Below are positions 1-5,938 of a stretch of DNA of 10,130 bases, piece by piece. Made by a program: the position numbers and the translations under genes. How positions within the stretch are numbered: position 1 is the stretch's first letter; the number at the start of each line of letters is the position of its first letter. The notes beneath the pieces are model-generated. The model was not told the origin of the DNA. It worked only from the letters and a program-made list of their open reading frames with translations, and made no database searches. Origin of the DNA: Loktanella sp. (GTDB lineage Bacteria > Pseudomonadota > Alphaproteobacteria > Rhodobacterales > Rhodobacteraceae); contig PUNR01000152.1 in the NCBI GenBank assembly GCA_003551805.1, positions 1 through 10,130 on the forward strand, read 5' to 3'.

Positions 1-215
1 ACGCCAGCAGTGACGCCGTTGTCCAGCTCCTGTGTCAGGTCAACGACCAGGTCGCCTTCCCAATAGAAACCATTGTTGCCAACTTGCTCATCATCAGCGT
101 TGAGCAGCAATGTGTCGTTGTAACCCAGCGCTGCGGAGCCGGAGAAAGATACTTCAGCAACTGCGGCGCCAGCAAAGGCAACCAGAGCAGTTGTTGTAAG
201 AAGGATGCTTTTCAT
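1..215 (-). CDS. Outer-membrane porin, N-terminal part (runs off left edge)
   Basis: Reading the minus strand from the ATG at 213-215 gives an open frame of 71 codons that continues past base 1. Residues 1-20 (MKSILLTTTALVAFAGAAVA) form a Sec signal peptide: Lys2, a hydrophobic core, and an AxA-type cleavage site before Glu21. The mature start EVSFSGSAALGYN is typical of Rhodobacter/Roseobacter general porins, 16-strand trimeric barrels that pass small hydrophilic solutes across the outer membrane. The segment YWEGDLVVDLTQELDNG also fits alternating barrel strands. A GAGGGA ribosome-binding site lies 8 bases before the ATG. The frame is too short here to exclude another outer-membrane barrel family, but porin is by far the best fit. 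The gene is divergent from the yggS-like gene and has a roughly 227-base upstream region with several inverted repeats. Confidence 0.82.
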   Translation of the reverse strand, partial: MKSILLTTTALVAFAGAAVAEVSFSGSAALGYNDTLLLNADDEQVGNNGFYWEGDLVVDLTQELDNGVTAG

Positions 216-238
216 TGGATAATTCCCTCGTGTTTTTT

Positions 239-254
239 GCATTCCCAAGAATGC
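239..254 (-). promoter_or_regulatory. Stem-loop in the porin leader, just upstream of its ribosome-binding site
   Basis: GCATTC and GAATGC form a perfect 6-bp inverted repeat with a 4-base loop, about 24 bases before the porin start. In the transcript it would fold immediately 5' of the A-rich stretch that precedes GAGGGA. A second, weaker inverted repeat (GTGCG at 280-284 and CGCAC at 295-299) and a TACAAT box near 325 lie further upstream. Porin mRNAs in proteobacteria are commonly controlled in the leader by stability elements or small RNAs; that this hairpin plays such a role is inference. Confidence 0.35.
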
Positions 255-442
255 CAGAGTTTCTAGCATTGCAGACTAAGTGCGCCCAACTTTACGCACA
301 CTCAAGATAAATGGCGGCGATTGTAGCGTCTTGCTGGAATATGATGCATCAAGGTCACACCCCTTTTTGGGCCATGACATCGGTGGAATTCCTTTGTATT
401 TCAGCCGCAAACCCGTTGCCCCCTTAATTTGAAGGACGTTCC

Positions 443-1096
443 ATGCCCTTGTCCGATATTCAGGACCGTGTCGCCGCCGCCTGCACCCGTGCGGGTCGCG
501 CCCCCCAAGATGTGACGCTGATTGCCGTGTCCAAGGTGCAGCCCGACGCCCGCGTCGCCGCTGTGCTGGACCAAGGGCACCGAGTCTTTGGCGAAAACAA
601 GGTGCAAGAGGCGGCGGGCAAATGGCCCCGATTCCGCGAAACCTATGACGGGATCGCGCTGCACCTGATCGGCCCGCTGCAAACCAACAAGGCGCGCGCG
701 GCGATGGAACTGGCGCAGGCCATCCACACGCTGGACCGGCCCAAGCTGGCGAATACGATCGCGCGGCTGGCGCAGGACATGGGCGCTTGCCCCGATCTGT
801 TCATTCAGGTGAACACCGGCGAGGAAGAACAAAAGGCAGGCGTGCTGCCCGCCGATGTCGATGCTTTCGTGGCCGAGGCCCGCGCGCTGGACCTGCCTGT
901 GGTCGGTCTGATGTGCATTCCGCCAGTGGACGAAGAGCCCAGTTTGCATTTTGCGCTGTTGGCGAAAATGGCGGCACGCAACGGGCTGACCGGCCTGTCG
1001 ATGGGAATGAGCGCGGATTTCGAAAGCGCGATTGCGCTGGGGGCCACGCATATCCGTGTCGGTTCCGCGATTTTCGGGGATCGGGTCGCAGGGTGA
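443..1096 (+). CDS. yggS: YggS/PLPBP family pyridoxal-phosphate-binding protein
   Basis: A 217-residue single-domain protein of the YggS/PROSC (PLPBP) family. Members bind pyridoxal 5'-phosphate in a TIM-barrel fold without known catalysis and act in the cytoplasm in vitamin B6 and amino-acid homeostasis. The family signatures appear in order: LIAVSK with the PLP-linking Lys31, FGENKVQE (about 50-57), HLIGPLQTNKARA (about 74-86), IHTLDRPKLA, FIQVNTGEEEQKAGV, GLMCIPP, and near the C-terminus LSMGMSADFESAIALGATHIRVGSAIFG, where the Ser/Arg/Gly residues grip the phosphate. The length is normal. AAGGACG eight or so bases before ATG supports the start. The stop overlaps the GTG of rluA, so the two are probably cotranscribed and translationally coupled. 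Confidence 0.95.
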   Translation: MPLSDIQDRVAAACTRAGRAPQDVTLIAVSKVQPDARVAAVLDQGHRVFGENKVQEAAGKWPRFRETYDGIALHLIGPLQTNKARAAMELAQAIHTLDRPKLANTIARLAQDMGACPDLFIQVNTGEEEQKAGVLPADVDAFVAEARALDLPVVGLMCIPPVDEEPSLHFALLAKMAARNGLTGLSMGMSADFESAIALGATHIRVGSAIFGDRVAG

Positions 1097-1740
1097 GCAG
1101 CGTTTATAATCCGCCGCAAGACCCATTGGTCATTTTGCACAGCGATCATCAGGTGGTGCTGGTCGACAAACCCTCTGGCCTGTTGTCCGTACCGGGCAAG
1201 GGCGAGGATCTGGCCGATTGCCTGATCGCCCGCCTGCAGCGCGTGTTTCCGGATGCTTTGCTGGTGCACCGGCTGGACAGGGACACATCGGGGGTGATGA
1301 TTTTTGCCATGACGCCGCATGCGCAGCGCCATCTGGGGCTGCAGTTTGAAAAGCGTCAGACCAAGAAAACCTATGTCGCGCGGGTCTGGGGTGAAATGGC
1401 GGACAAGTCCGGCACGGTCGATCTGCCGCTGATTGTCGATTGGCCGAACCGTCCGTTGCAGATGGTGGATCATGAAAATGGCCGCAAAGCTGTCACCGAC
1501 TGGCGCGTCGTGCGCAAGGGGGGCGGTGAAACCCGCGTCCGCCTGATGCCGCAGACAGGACGGTCGCATCAACTGCGCGTGCATATGCTGGCCTTGGGGC
1601 ACCCGATCTTGGGTGATCCGTTCTATGCAACGGGACAGGCGCGGGATTATCCGCGCCTGATGCTTCATTCCGAAACGCTGCAATTCCGACACCCTGACGG
1701 TGGTCAGGGTATGCGGATCACTGCGAAATGTCCGTTCTAG
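1093..1740 (+). CDS. rluA: RluA-type pseudouridine synthase (23S rRNA/tRNA)
   Basis: A 215-residue protein closely resembling E. coli RluA (219 residues), which converts uridine to pseudouridine at 23S rRNA U746 and at U32 of several tRNAs. The N-terminal YNPPQ and the DKPSGLLSVPGKG segment match RluA itself, not the longer S4-containing RluC/RluD. HRLDRDTSG carries the catalytic Asp62. VDLPLIVDWPNRP and TGRSHQLRVHMLALGHPILGD, toward the C-terminus, are further family signatures. The start chosen is GTG, overlapping the upstream stop as GTGA; starts further upstream in this frame would lie inside the yggS-like gene and lack homology. No independent strong ribosome-binding site is seen, consistent with coupled translation. 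The stop TAG shares CTAG with the convergent hydrolase gene. Confidence 0.94.
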   Translation: MSSVYNPPQDPLVILHSDHQVVLVDKPSGLLSVPGKGEDLADCLIARLQRVFPDALLVHRLDRDTSGVMIFAMTPHAQRHLGLQFEKRQTKKTYVARVWGEMADKSGTVDLPLIVDWPNRPLQMVDHENGRKAVTDWRVVRKGGGETRVRLMPQTGRSHQLRVHMLALGHPILGDPFYATGQARDYPRLMLHSETLQFRHPDGGQGMRITAKCPF

Positions 1741-2333
1741 GCGGCAAGGAACTTTTCCACTGCGGCGATTTCGCTTTGCGCAATACCGTGGCCACCGTTG
1801 TGCCAGTGCATCGTCACCTTGGCCCCTTGTCCCGTCAGGTAATTGGCTAGCTGGTGTGTCAGCTTGGGCGGGCAGATCGGGTCGTTCTCGCCGGCGGTGA
1901 TCAGAACGCGCCGCCCTTCCAGGCAGCGTTGTGGTGTCGGCGCGAACGGGATCAGCGGATGCATCAAAATCAGATCATCCACCAGATCGCCCTGATTTAT
2001 TGCGACAGAGGCAAGGATATTCGCGCCATTTGAATAGCCCAGCCCGATGGTGCGGGTGGCACCGGTCTGTGCAATCTCGTCCGCGATGAAATCGGCCATT
2101 GCATGGGTCCGTTCGTTCAGGTCGTCCATGTCATAGACGCCTTCGGCAGCACGTTTGAAAAAGCGTGCGGCGCCGTTTTCGGACACGTCACCGCGTGGTG
2201 ACACGATATGCGCGCCGGGCAGCAATTGTTCGGCAAAACCGTGGAATTGATCTTCTGTGCCGCCAGTTCCGTGGAACGTCAGGAACAGCGGTGCGCCCGC
2301 TGTCCCGGTGGTGCGTTTTGCAATATAACTCAT
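1737..2333 (-). CDS. Alpha/beta hydrolase, carboxylesterase/phospholipase (MhqD-like) family
   Basis: A 198-residue alpha/beta-fold serine hydrolase of the small carboxylesterase/phospholipase group that includes Bacillus MhqD (YodD). Visible elements are the oxyanion-hole region FHGTGGTED (20-28), the nucleophile elbow GYSNG with Ser101, the acid Asp151 in ENDPICPP, and His182 in GGHG, giving a complete triad. No signal peptide is seen, so it should be cytoplasmic. The start MSYIAKR is preceded by GGAAGGG and lies one base after the stop of the ring-cleaving dioxygenase gene, implying cotranscription. An in-frame ATG at 2375 falls inside that upstream gene and is unlikely. The substrate is unknown: the neighbour suggests an ester or ring-fission product of an aromatic compound, but a general short-chain esterase is possible. 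Confidence 0.88.
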   Translation of the reverse strand: MSYIAKRTTGTAGAPLFLTFHGTGGTEDQFHGFAEQLLPGAHIVSPRGDVSENGAARFFKRAAEGVYDMDDLNERTHAMADFIADEIAQTGATRTIGLGYSNGANILASVAINQGDLVDDLILMHPLIPFAPTPQRCLEGRRVLITAGENDPICPPKLTHQLANYLTGQGAKVTMHWHNGGHGIAQSEIAAVEKFLAA

Positions 2334-2334
2334 T

Positions 2335-3264
2335 TTACCCTTCCAGTGGTTCCAACAGGTTTTCCAGCTGCGCACGCAGATGTTCGTGCTGGCTTGGCAG
2401 CTTTAGTGCCTGCCCGAGGTTTTCTGTGTCCTCGTCACGCGCAAAGCCCGGTTCGTTAGTGGCGACTTCGAATAATACGCCGCCGGGTGTGCGAAAATAG
2501 ATTGCATAGAAATAGTCGCGATCAATCACAGGTGTAACTTGATAACCTGTATCGAGCAACGCCTCGCGGACTTCTAATTGCCGCGCGCGGTTGTCCACGG
2601 CAAAGGCAATGTGATGCACAGACCCTGCCCCTTGCGCTGCGCGGGGTGCGGTGGGGGTGACTTCGATGTCGATCGTGTTGGCGTCATTGCCACCGGGCAC
2701 GATAAAACGGGTCACGTTGTTTTCGCTGTCCAGCTTTTCATACCCCATGAAACCCAGCAGTTCGGCACTGGCATCGCCATCTTTCAGGCGCATGTCGGCG
2801 GAATGAAAGCCGCGGATCGCAATGCTTTCGCTGACGCCGTTGCCTGTCCATGGCGCGCGTTCGTCGTCGCGTTCGACCAGCGCGAATTGATCGCCGTCAG
2901 GGCCGTTGAACAGAACACGCTTTTCGCCAAAGCGGATGTCCTGCGACAGGGCGTCTGTTTCAAACGTTGTCAACCTGTCCAGCCATGCCTGCGAAGTCCC
3001 GGCGGGGATGCTGAAGGACGTGCGCCCGACTTCACCCGCGCCAGCGCGACCGCGACCGGCATTGGGGAAGGGGAAATAGGTCATCACGGTGCCCGCCGAC
3101 CCGGTTTCGTCCCCGTAATAGAGGTGGTAGACATCCGGCGCGTCGAAATTCACGGTCTGTTTGACACGGCGCAGGCCGAGGACATTTGTGAAGAACGCAT
3201 TATTTTCGCGCGCAGAACTGGCGAGCGATGTGACGTGATGCAGCCCTTTGATTTGCTTGATCAT
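2335..3264 (-). CDS. VOC-family ring-cleaving dioxygenase (MhqE/MhqO-like)
   Basis: A 309-residue protein with two glyoxalase/VOC modules (about 3-135 and 148-270), the architecture of Fe(II)-dependent extradiol ring-cleaving dioxygenases of the Bacillus MhqA/MhqE/MhqO group that handle hydroquinones and catechols. Module 1 begins IKGLHHVTSLAS (His9/His10). Module 2 has GFHSADMRL (His154), VHHIAFAV (His217/218) and GGVLFEVATN (Glu266). His154, His218 and Glu266 are the likely metal ligands by analogy with two-module extradiol enzymes. The start MIKQIKG has AGGAGA eight bases upstream; a longer frame to 3333 runs through the intergenic inverted repeat and is rejected. The gene is followed directly by the hydrolase and preceded by the aldehyde dehydrogenase. 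The family is secure; the exact substrate and whether it cleaves a ring are inferred. Confidence 0.88.
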   Translation of the reverse strand: MIKQIKGLHHVTSLASSARENNAFFTNVLGLRRVKQTVNFDAPDVYHLYYGDETGSAGTVMTYFPFPNAGRGRAGAGEVGRTSFSIPAGTSQAWLDRLTTFETDALSQDIRFGEKRVLFNGPDGDQFALVERDDERAPWTGNGVSESIAIRGFHSADMRLKDGDASAELLGFMGYEKLDSENNVTRFIVPGGNDANTIDIEVTPTAPRAAQGAGSVHHIAFAVDNRARQLEVREALLDTGYQVTPVIDRDYFYAIYFRTPGGVLFEVATNEPGFARDEDTENLGQALKLPSQHEHLRAQLENLLEPLEG

Positions 3265-3325
3265 GATATTTCTCCTAATCCGTTGGTGGATAGATATAGG
3301 AAAACACCGCGCACTAAATAGCGTT

Positions 3326-3348
3326 GGGCGCACCTATTTGGTGCGCCC
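3326..3348 (-). terminator. Strong hairpin after the aldehyde dehydrogenase; possible terminator or attenuator
   Basis: GGGCGCACC and GGTGCGCCC form a perfect 9-bp inverted repeat around a 5-base loop, 12 bases beyond the dehydrogenase stop. The RNA tail in the direction of transcription (AACGCTATTT) has no real U-run, so it may act as a weak terminator, an mRNA 3'-end stabiliser or an attenuator. The loop-side arm can also pair with 3309-3320, giving a competing structure just upstream of the dioxygenase gene. Confidence 0.55.
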
Positions 3349-3359
3349 TTGCACATGAC

Positions 3360-4799
3360 TTAATCGTTGGACCAGCCAGAGATGGCTTTGACTTCAAGAA
3401 ACTCCTCAATGCCCCAGATGCCACCTTCGCGCGCGCGACCGGACATTTTGACACCGCCAAAGGGCGCACCGGCGCCGCGGGATTTGCCGTTCATCTCAAT
3501 CATGCCGGCGCGCAGGGCCAAGGCCATCCGGTTGCGCTTGGCACCGTCTTGCGACTGGACATAATTGGTCAGGCCATAAGGGGTGTCATTGGCAATCTCG
3601 ATAGCCTCTTCTTCGGTATCGAAGGGGATGATCGATAGCACAGGGCCAAAGATTTCTTCGCGTGCAATGCGCATCTGGTTGTTCACATCGGCAAAGACCG
3701 TGGGCCGGACATAGAAACCACGGTTCATGCCTTCGGGCAGGCCGGGGCCGCCAGCGATAAGACGCGCACCTTCGTCGATGCCGACCTGAATCATCTTCTG
3801 GATCTGGTCCCACTGCTTGCGGTTCACGACGGGGCCGATATGGCGACCTTCGTCCGATGCCGGACCGACACCGATGCTGTTGGCAACCTCGGCTGCGGTT
3901 TCCACAGCTTTGTCATAGATCGACCGTTCCACCAGCATACGCGTCGGCGCATTGCAGGACTGGCCAGAGTTTTCCATGCAGCTGTAAACACCACGCTTGA
4001 CCGCTTTTTCATCTGCATCGGCAAAGATCACGTTGGCGCCTTTGCCGCCCAGTTCCAGCGTCACCCGCTTAAGCGTTTCTGCCGCAGCAAGCGAGATTGC
4101 CTTGCCCGCACGGGTGGACCCGGTAAAGCTGATCATCTCGACGTCTTCGTGGCGTGACAGCTGGCTGCCAACGCCCATGCCGTCACCGTTCACAAGGTTG
4201 AACACGCCAGCAGGCACGCCTGCATCATGGACAAACTCTGCAAACAGCAGCGACGACAGCGGCGCTTCTTCGGATGGTTTCAGCACGATGGTGCAACCTG
4301 CCAGCAAGGCAGGGATCACCTTCAGCGTCACCTGATTCATCGGCCAGTTCCAAGGCGTGATCAGGCCAACCACGCCAATCGGTTCCATCGCGATCATGGT
4401 ATCCGGTGCGTGCGGGCCAAGCGGTCTGATCCATTCAATTTCTTCAAACGCAGTCAGAAAGTTCTCCGTGTGCCACGGCAGGCAAGGGGCCTGTTCCTTG
4501 CGCGCCAGATCAATCGGCGCGCCCATTTCCAAACTGATCGCCTGCGCCATTTCTTCGGCACGTGCCTCGTATTGGGCAAGGATGCCTTTGACATATTCGG
4601 CGCGCTTTGCAGGGGCGGTCGCGGACCATTCGGGCAGCGCGTCTTTCGCAGCAGCGACAGCCGCATTGGTGTCGGCATGATCGCCCAGCGAAATAACTGC
4701 GCAAACTTCTTCGGTTGATGGGTTTATCACGTCGTGGTCGCAGGGTTTGGTCGGACCAACCCATTCGCCGTTGATATAGAAATTGCGTTGTTCAATCAT
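3360..4799 (-). CDS. NAD(P)-dependent aldehyde dehydrogenase
   Basis: A 479-residue member of the aldehyde dehydrogenase superfamily, oxidising an aldehyde to the acid with NAD(P)+ in the cytoplasm. All core motifs are present: LITPWNWPMNQ with Asn151 (oxyanion), VLKPSE with Lys174 (cofactor), FTGSTRAGK (Rossmann glycine), LELGGKGANVIFADAD with general base Glu249, NSGQSCNAPTR with catalytic Cys282, and EEIFGPVLSI with Glu382 (nicotinamide ribose). The length is standard. The start MIEQRNFYINGEWV is preceded by AGGAG; the frame continues 67 codons upstream but that stretch is Arg/Cys-rich and unlike the family, so it is rejected. The same conserved Rhodobacterales subfamily is often annotated only as aldehyde dehydrogenase. 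The neighbouring dioxygenase and hydrolase suggest a ring-fission semialdehyde as one possible substrate. Confidence 0.95.
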   Translation of the reverse strand: MIEQRNFYINGEWVGPTKPCDHDVINPSTEEVCAVISLGDHADTNAAVAAAKDALPEWSATAPAKRAEYVKGILAQYEARAEEMAQAISLEMGAPIDLARKEQAPCLPWHTENFLTAFEEIEWIRPLGPHAPDTMIAMEPIGVVGLITPWNWPMNQVTLKVIPALLAGCTIVLKPSEEAPLSSLLFAEFVHDAGVPAGVFNLVNGDGMGVGSQLSRHEDVEMISFTGSTRAGKAISLAAAETLKRVTLELGGKGANVIFADADEKAVKRGVYSCMENSGQSCNAPTRMLVERSIYDKAVETAAEVANSIGVGPASDEGRHIGPVVNRKQWDQIQKMIQVGIDEGARLIAGGPGLPEGMNRGFYVRPTVFADVNNQMRIAREEIFGPVLSIIPFDTEEEAIEIANDTPYGLTNYVQSQDGAKRNRMALALRAGMIEMNGKSRGAGAPFGGVKMSGRAREGGIWGIEEFLEVKAISGWSND

Positions 4800-5033
4800 G
4801 TTATTTCTCCTGCACTTTGGCAAAGGTGTGGCATCTGCCCTGCCACAGCGCAAGTCGCGGTGCCACAGGTGCCTGACCAACCTAAGGTAATACCGACAAC
4901 TGGGATTTGAAGGCGCATTGCGGTGACGGCGTGACAGTGGGGCATGTGTCGTGCGCAGCGGGTGACATCGTATCGACGCCCTAACCACGCTGATACGCAT
5001 GAAAAGTTCGATAGATTTTTGATTTTGCTGCCG

Positions 5034-5048
5034 TATGTCAATGACATA
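5034..5048 (-). promoter_or_regulatory. Perfect 15-bp palindrome overlapping a consensus -35 box
   Basis: TATGTCAATGACATA has two 7-base arms around a single A. Read on the minus strand it includes TTGACA, so a dimeric repressor bound here would block a promoter pointing at the aldehyde dehydrogenase. The site is about 235 bases from that start codon, which would imply a long structured leader. The binding protein is unknown. Confidence 0.35.
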
Positions 5049-5063
5049 GCGTTGATGGCAAAT

Positions 5064-5085
5064 GGGCCGCCACTAAAGGCAGCCC
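5064..5085 (-). terminator. Probable terminator hairpin of the small outer-membrane protein gene
   Basis: GGGCCGCC and GGCAGCCC pair over 8 positions (one is G-U in the minus-strand RNA) around a 6-base loop, 12 bases beyond the stop codon of the outer-membrane protein. The following RNA is ATTTGCC, a poor U-tract, so termination strength is uncertain. Confidence 0.5.
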
Positions 5086-5097
5086 ACATTATCGTAA

Positions 5098-5730
5098 TCA
5101 GAAGCGGTACGAGACGCCAAATGACAAATACGGGTAAGCGAAGATATCGCTGGCGTCGCTGATCGCCGACCGTACCTCTGGGTCGTTGTCAATCTCGTCT
5201 TGTGCACCTGGATCGGTGGCAGTGAACGTCAGATCGATACCGCCAGTAAACACCAACCCGATTTCAGAGTTGAATGACCACCCCTGACCAAAGCCATATT
5301 CATAACCAGCAGTGACCATTGGGGACACTTTGTTTGCAAATTCGGCGTTCAAAGAAACGTCTTCTGTTCCGCCTTCCTCAAGCTCAACCGATCCCGTCGC
5401 GGACAATTGGGTGTTGGAAAAGAACAGACCACCGGACAAGCGCCAAGCACCGCCTGTCGGATAGTAATCGACTAGCACGGCAGCGCCGCCCAAATCAAAA
5501 TCGCCGCTGGCTGTGACACCTTCATCGTCAGTTTCGTCGAAGTCGGCACTGATGCCACCCATTAGCGCACCGCGAACGCCAAACTGCGGGTCTACCCGGT
5601 AAGCTGCTTCAAGGTTGGCACCGAAGGTTGAAACACCTACACCCACTGAAACATCGCTAAAATCTTGCGCTTGCACCGTTGCAGCAGCGGAGCAAGCGAT
5701 CAGCGACGCCAACACGTTCTTCAAACTCAT
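5098..5730 (-). CDS. Small outer-membrane beta-barrel protein, function unknown
   Basis: A 210-residue exported protein. Residues 1-22 (MSLKNVLASLIACSAAATVQAQ) form a signal peptide with likely cleavage after VQA. The mature chain is Gly-rich with alternating polar/hydrophobic stretches (VGVGVSTFGANLEAAYRV, AAVLVDYY, WRLSGGLFF, MVTAGYEYGFG, WSFNSEIGLVF) and ends LSFGVSYRF, with the terminal Phe recognised by the Bam machinery. About eight strands are plausible, as in OmpW/OmpA-type small barrels. Acidic loops (ADFDETDDEG, ELEEGGTEDVS, DPGAQDEIDNDPEV) point outward. AAAGGAAA about seven bases before ATG supports the start. The gene is monocistronic: hairpins flank it on both sides. The family is not one I can name, so function is left open. 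Confidence 0.75.
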   Translation of the reverse strand: MSLKNVLASLIACSAAATVQAQDFSDVSVGVGVSTFGANLEAAYRVDPQFGVRGALMGGISADFDETDDEGVTASGDFDLGGAAVLVDYYPTGGAWRLSGGLFFSNTQLSATGSVELEEGGTEDVSLNAEFANKVSPMVTAGYEYGFGQGWSFNSEIGLVFTGGIDLTFTATDPGAQDEIDNDPEVRSAISDASDIFAYPYLSFGVSYRF

Positions 5731-5871
5731 ATCAATTTCCTTTGTAAATTTCGGTGACGATAAGTCACTAAAAACAACCTAAGGAATTATCACGGGAATG
5801 TGCACTACCGCACTTTGTCGAAAATGTACTTCGTCAACTAATGTCGTTTCTGCACAACACCCCAAACGCAA

Positions 5872-5896
5872 ACACCCGACCACAAGGGCCGGGTGT
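5872..5896 (-). terminator. Terminator region of pnp
   Basis: ACACCCG and CGGGTGT form a perfect 7-bp stem with an 11-base loop, followed in the pnp direction by TTGCGTTTGG. A second inverted repeat (5903-5910 with 5917-5924) lies between it and the pnp stop, with one A-C mismatch in the pnp-strand RNA. Together they plausibly form the 3' end of the pnp mRNA and insulate the downstream outer-membrane protein gene. Confidence 0.6.
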
Positions 5897-5938
5897 CTGG
5901 TGGGCTGGTCCCGTAGGATCAGCCGCTGAAGGCAGGGG

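Larger units (their letters stand above)
4800..5097 (-). promoter_or_regulatory. Intergenic region upstream of the aldehyde dehydrogenase: leader and operator candidates
   Basis: About 300 bases with no credible gene. Next to the start codon is AGGAG (4805-4810 region). Further up, TGTGGCA (4827-4833) can pair with TGCCACA at either 4841-4847 or 4861-4867. At 5034-5048 TATGTCA-A-TGACATA is a perfect 15-base palindrome that contains TTGACA on the minus strand, a consensus -35 box; no good -10 stands out at 17 bases (AAATCT). A hairpin nearer the right end probably belongs to the 3' end of the outer-membrane protein gene. A 97-codon minus-strand frame spanning the region is Cys/His-rich, lacks any recognisable family and is not called. 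Confidence 0.4.

Noticed and set aside
84..266. 60-codon plus-strand frame at the left edge
   Set aside because: It lies opposite the porin signal-peptide region and is Cys/Ser-rich with no homology signal.
401..1692. Long minus-strand open frames opposite yggS-like gene and rluA (401-1126 and 805-1692)
   Set aside because: Both are antisense shadows of well-supported plus-strand genes, rich in Arg, His and Gln, and without family motifs.
2578..3321. 247-codon plus-strand open frame opposite the dioxygenase
   Set aside because: Shadow of the VOC gene; no ribosome-binding site or domain signature.
4796..5089. 97-codon minus-strand frame upstream of the aldehyde dehydrogenase, overlapping its start
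   Set aside because: Composition is atypical (many Cys, His and Met), there is no ribosome-binding site, and it passes through the presumed hairpin and operator region.
4800..5097. Possible small RNA or riboswitch of a named class in the intergenic region
   Set aside because: Pairings are seen but no conserved core of a known riboswitch class could be recognised.
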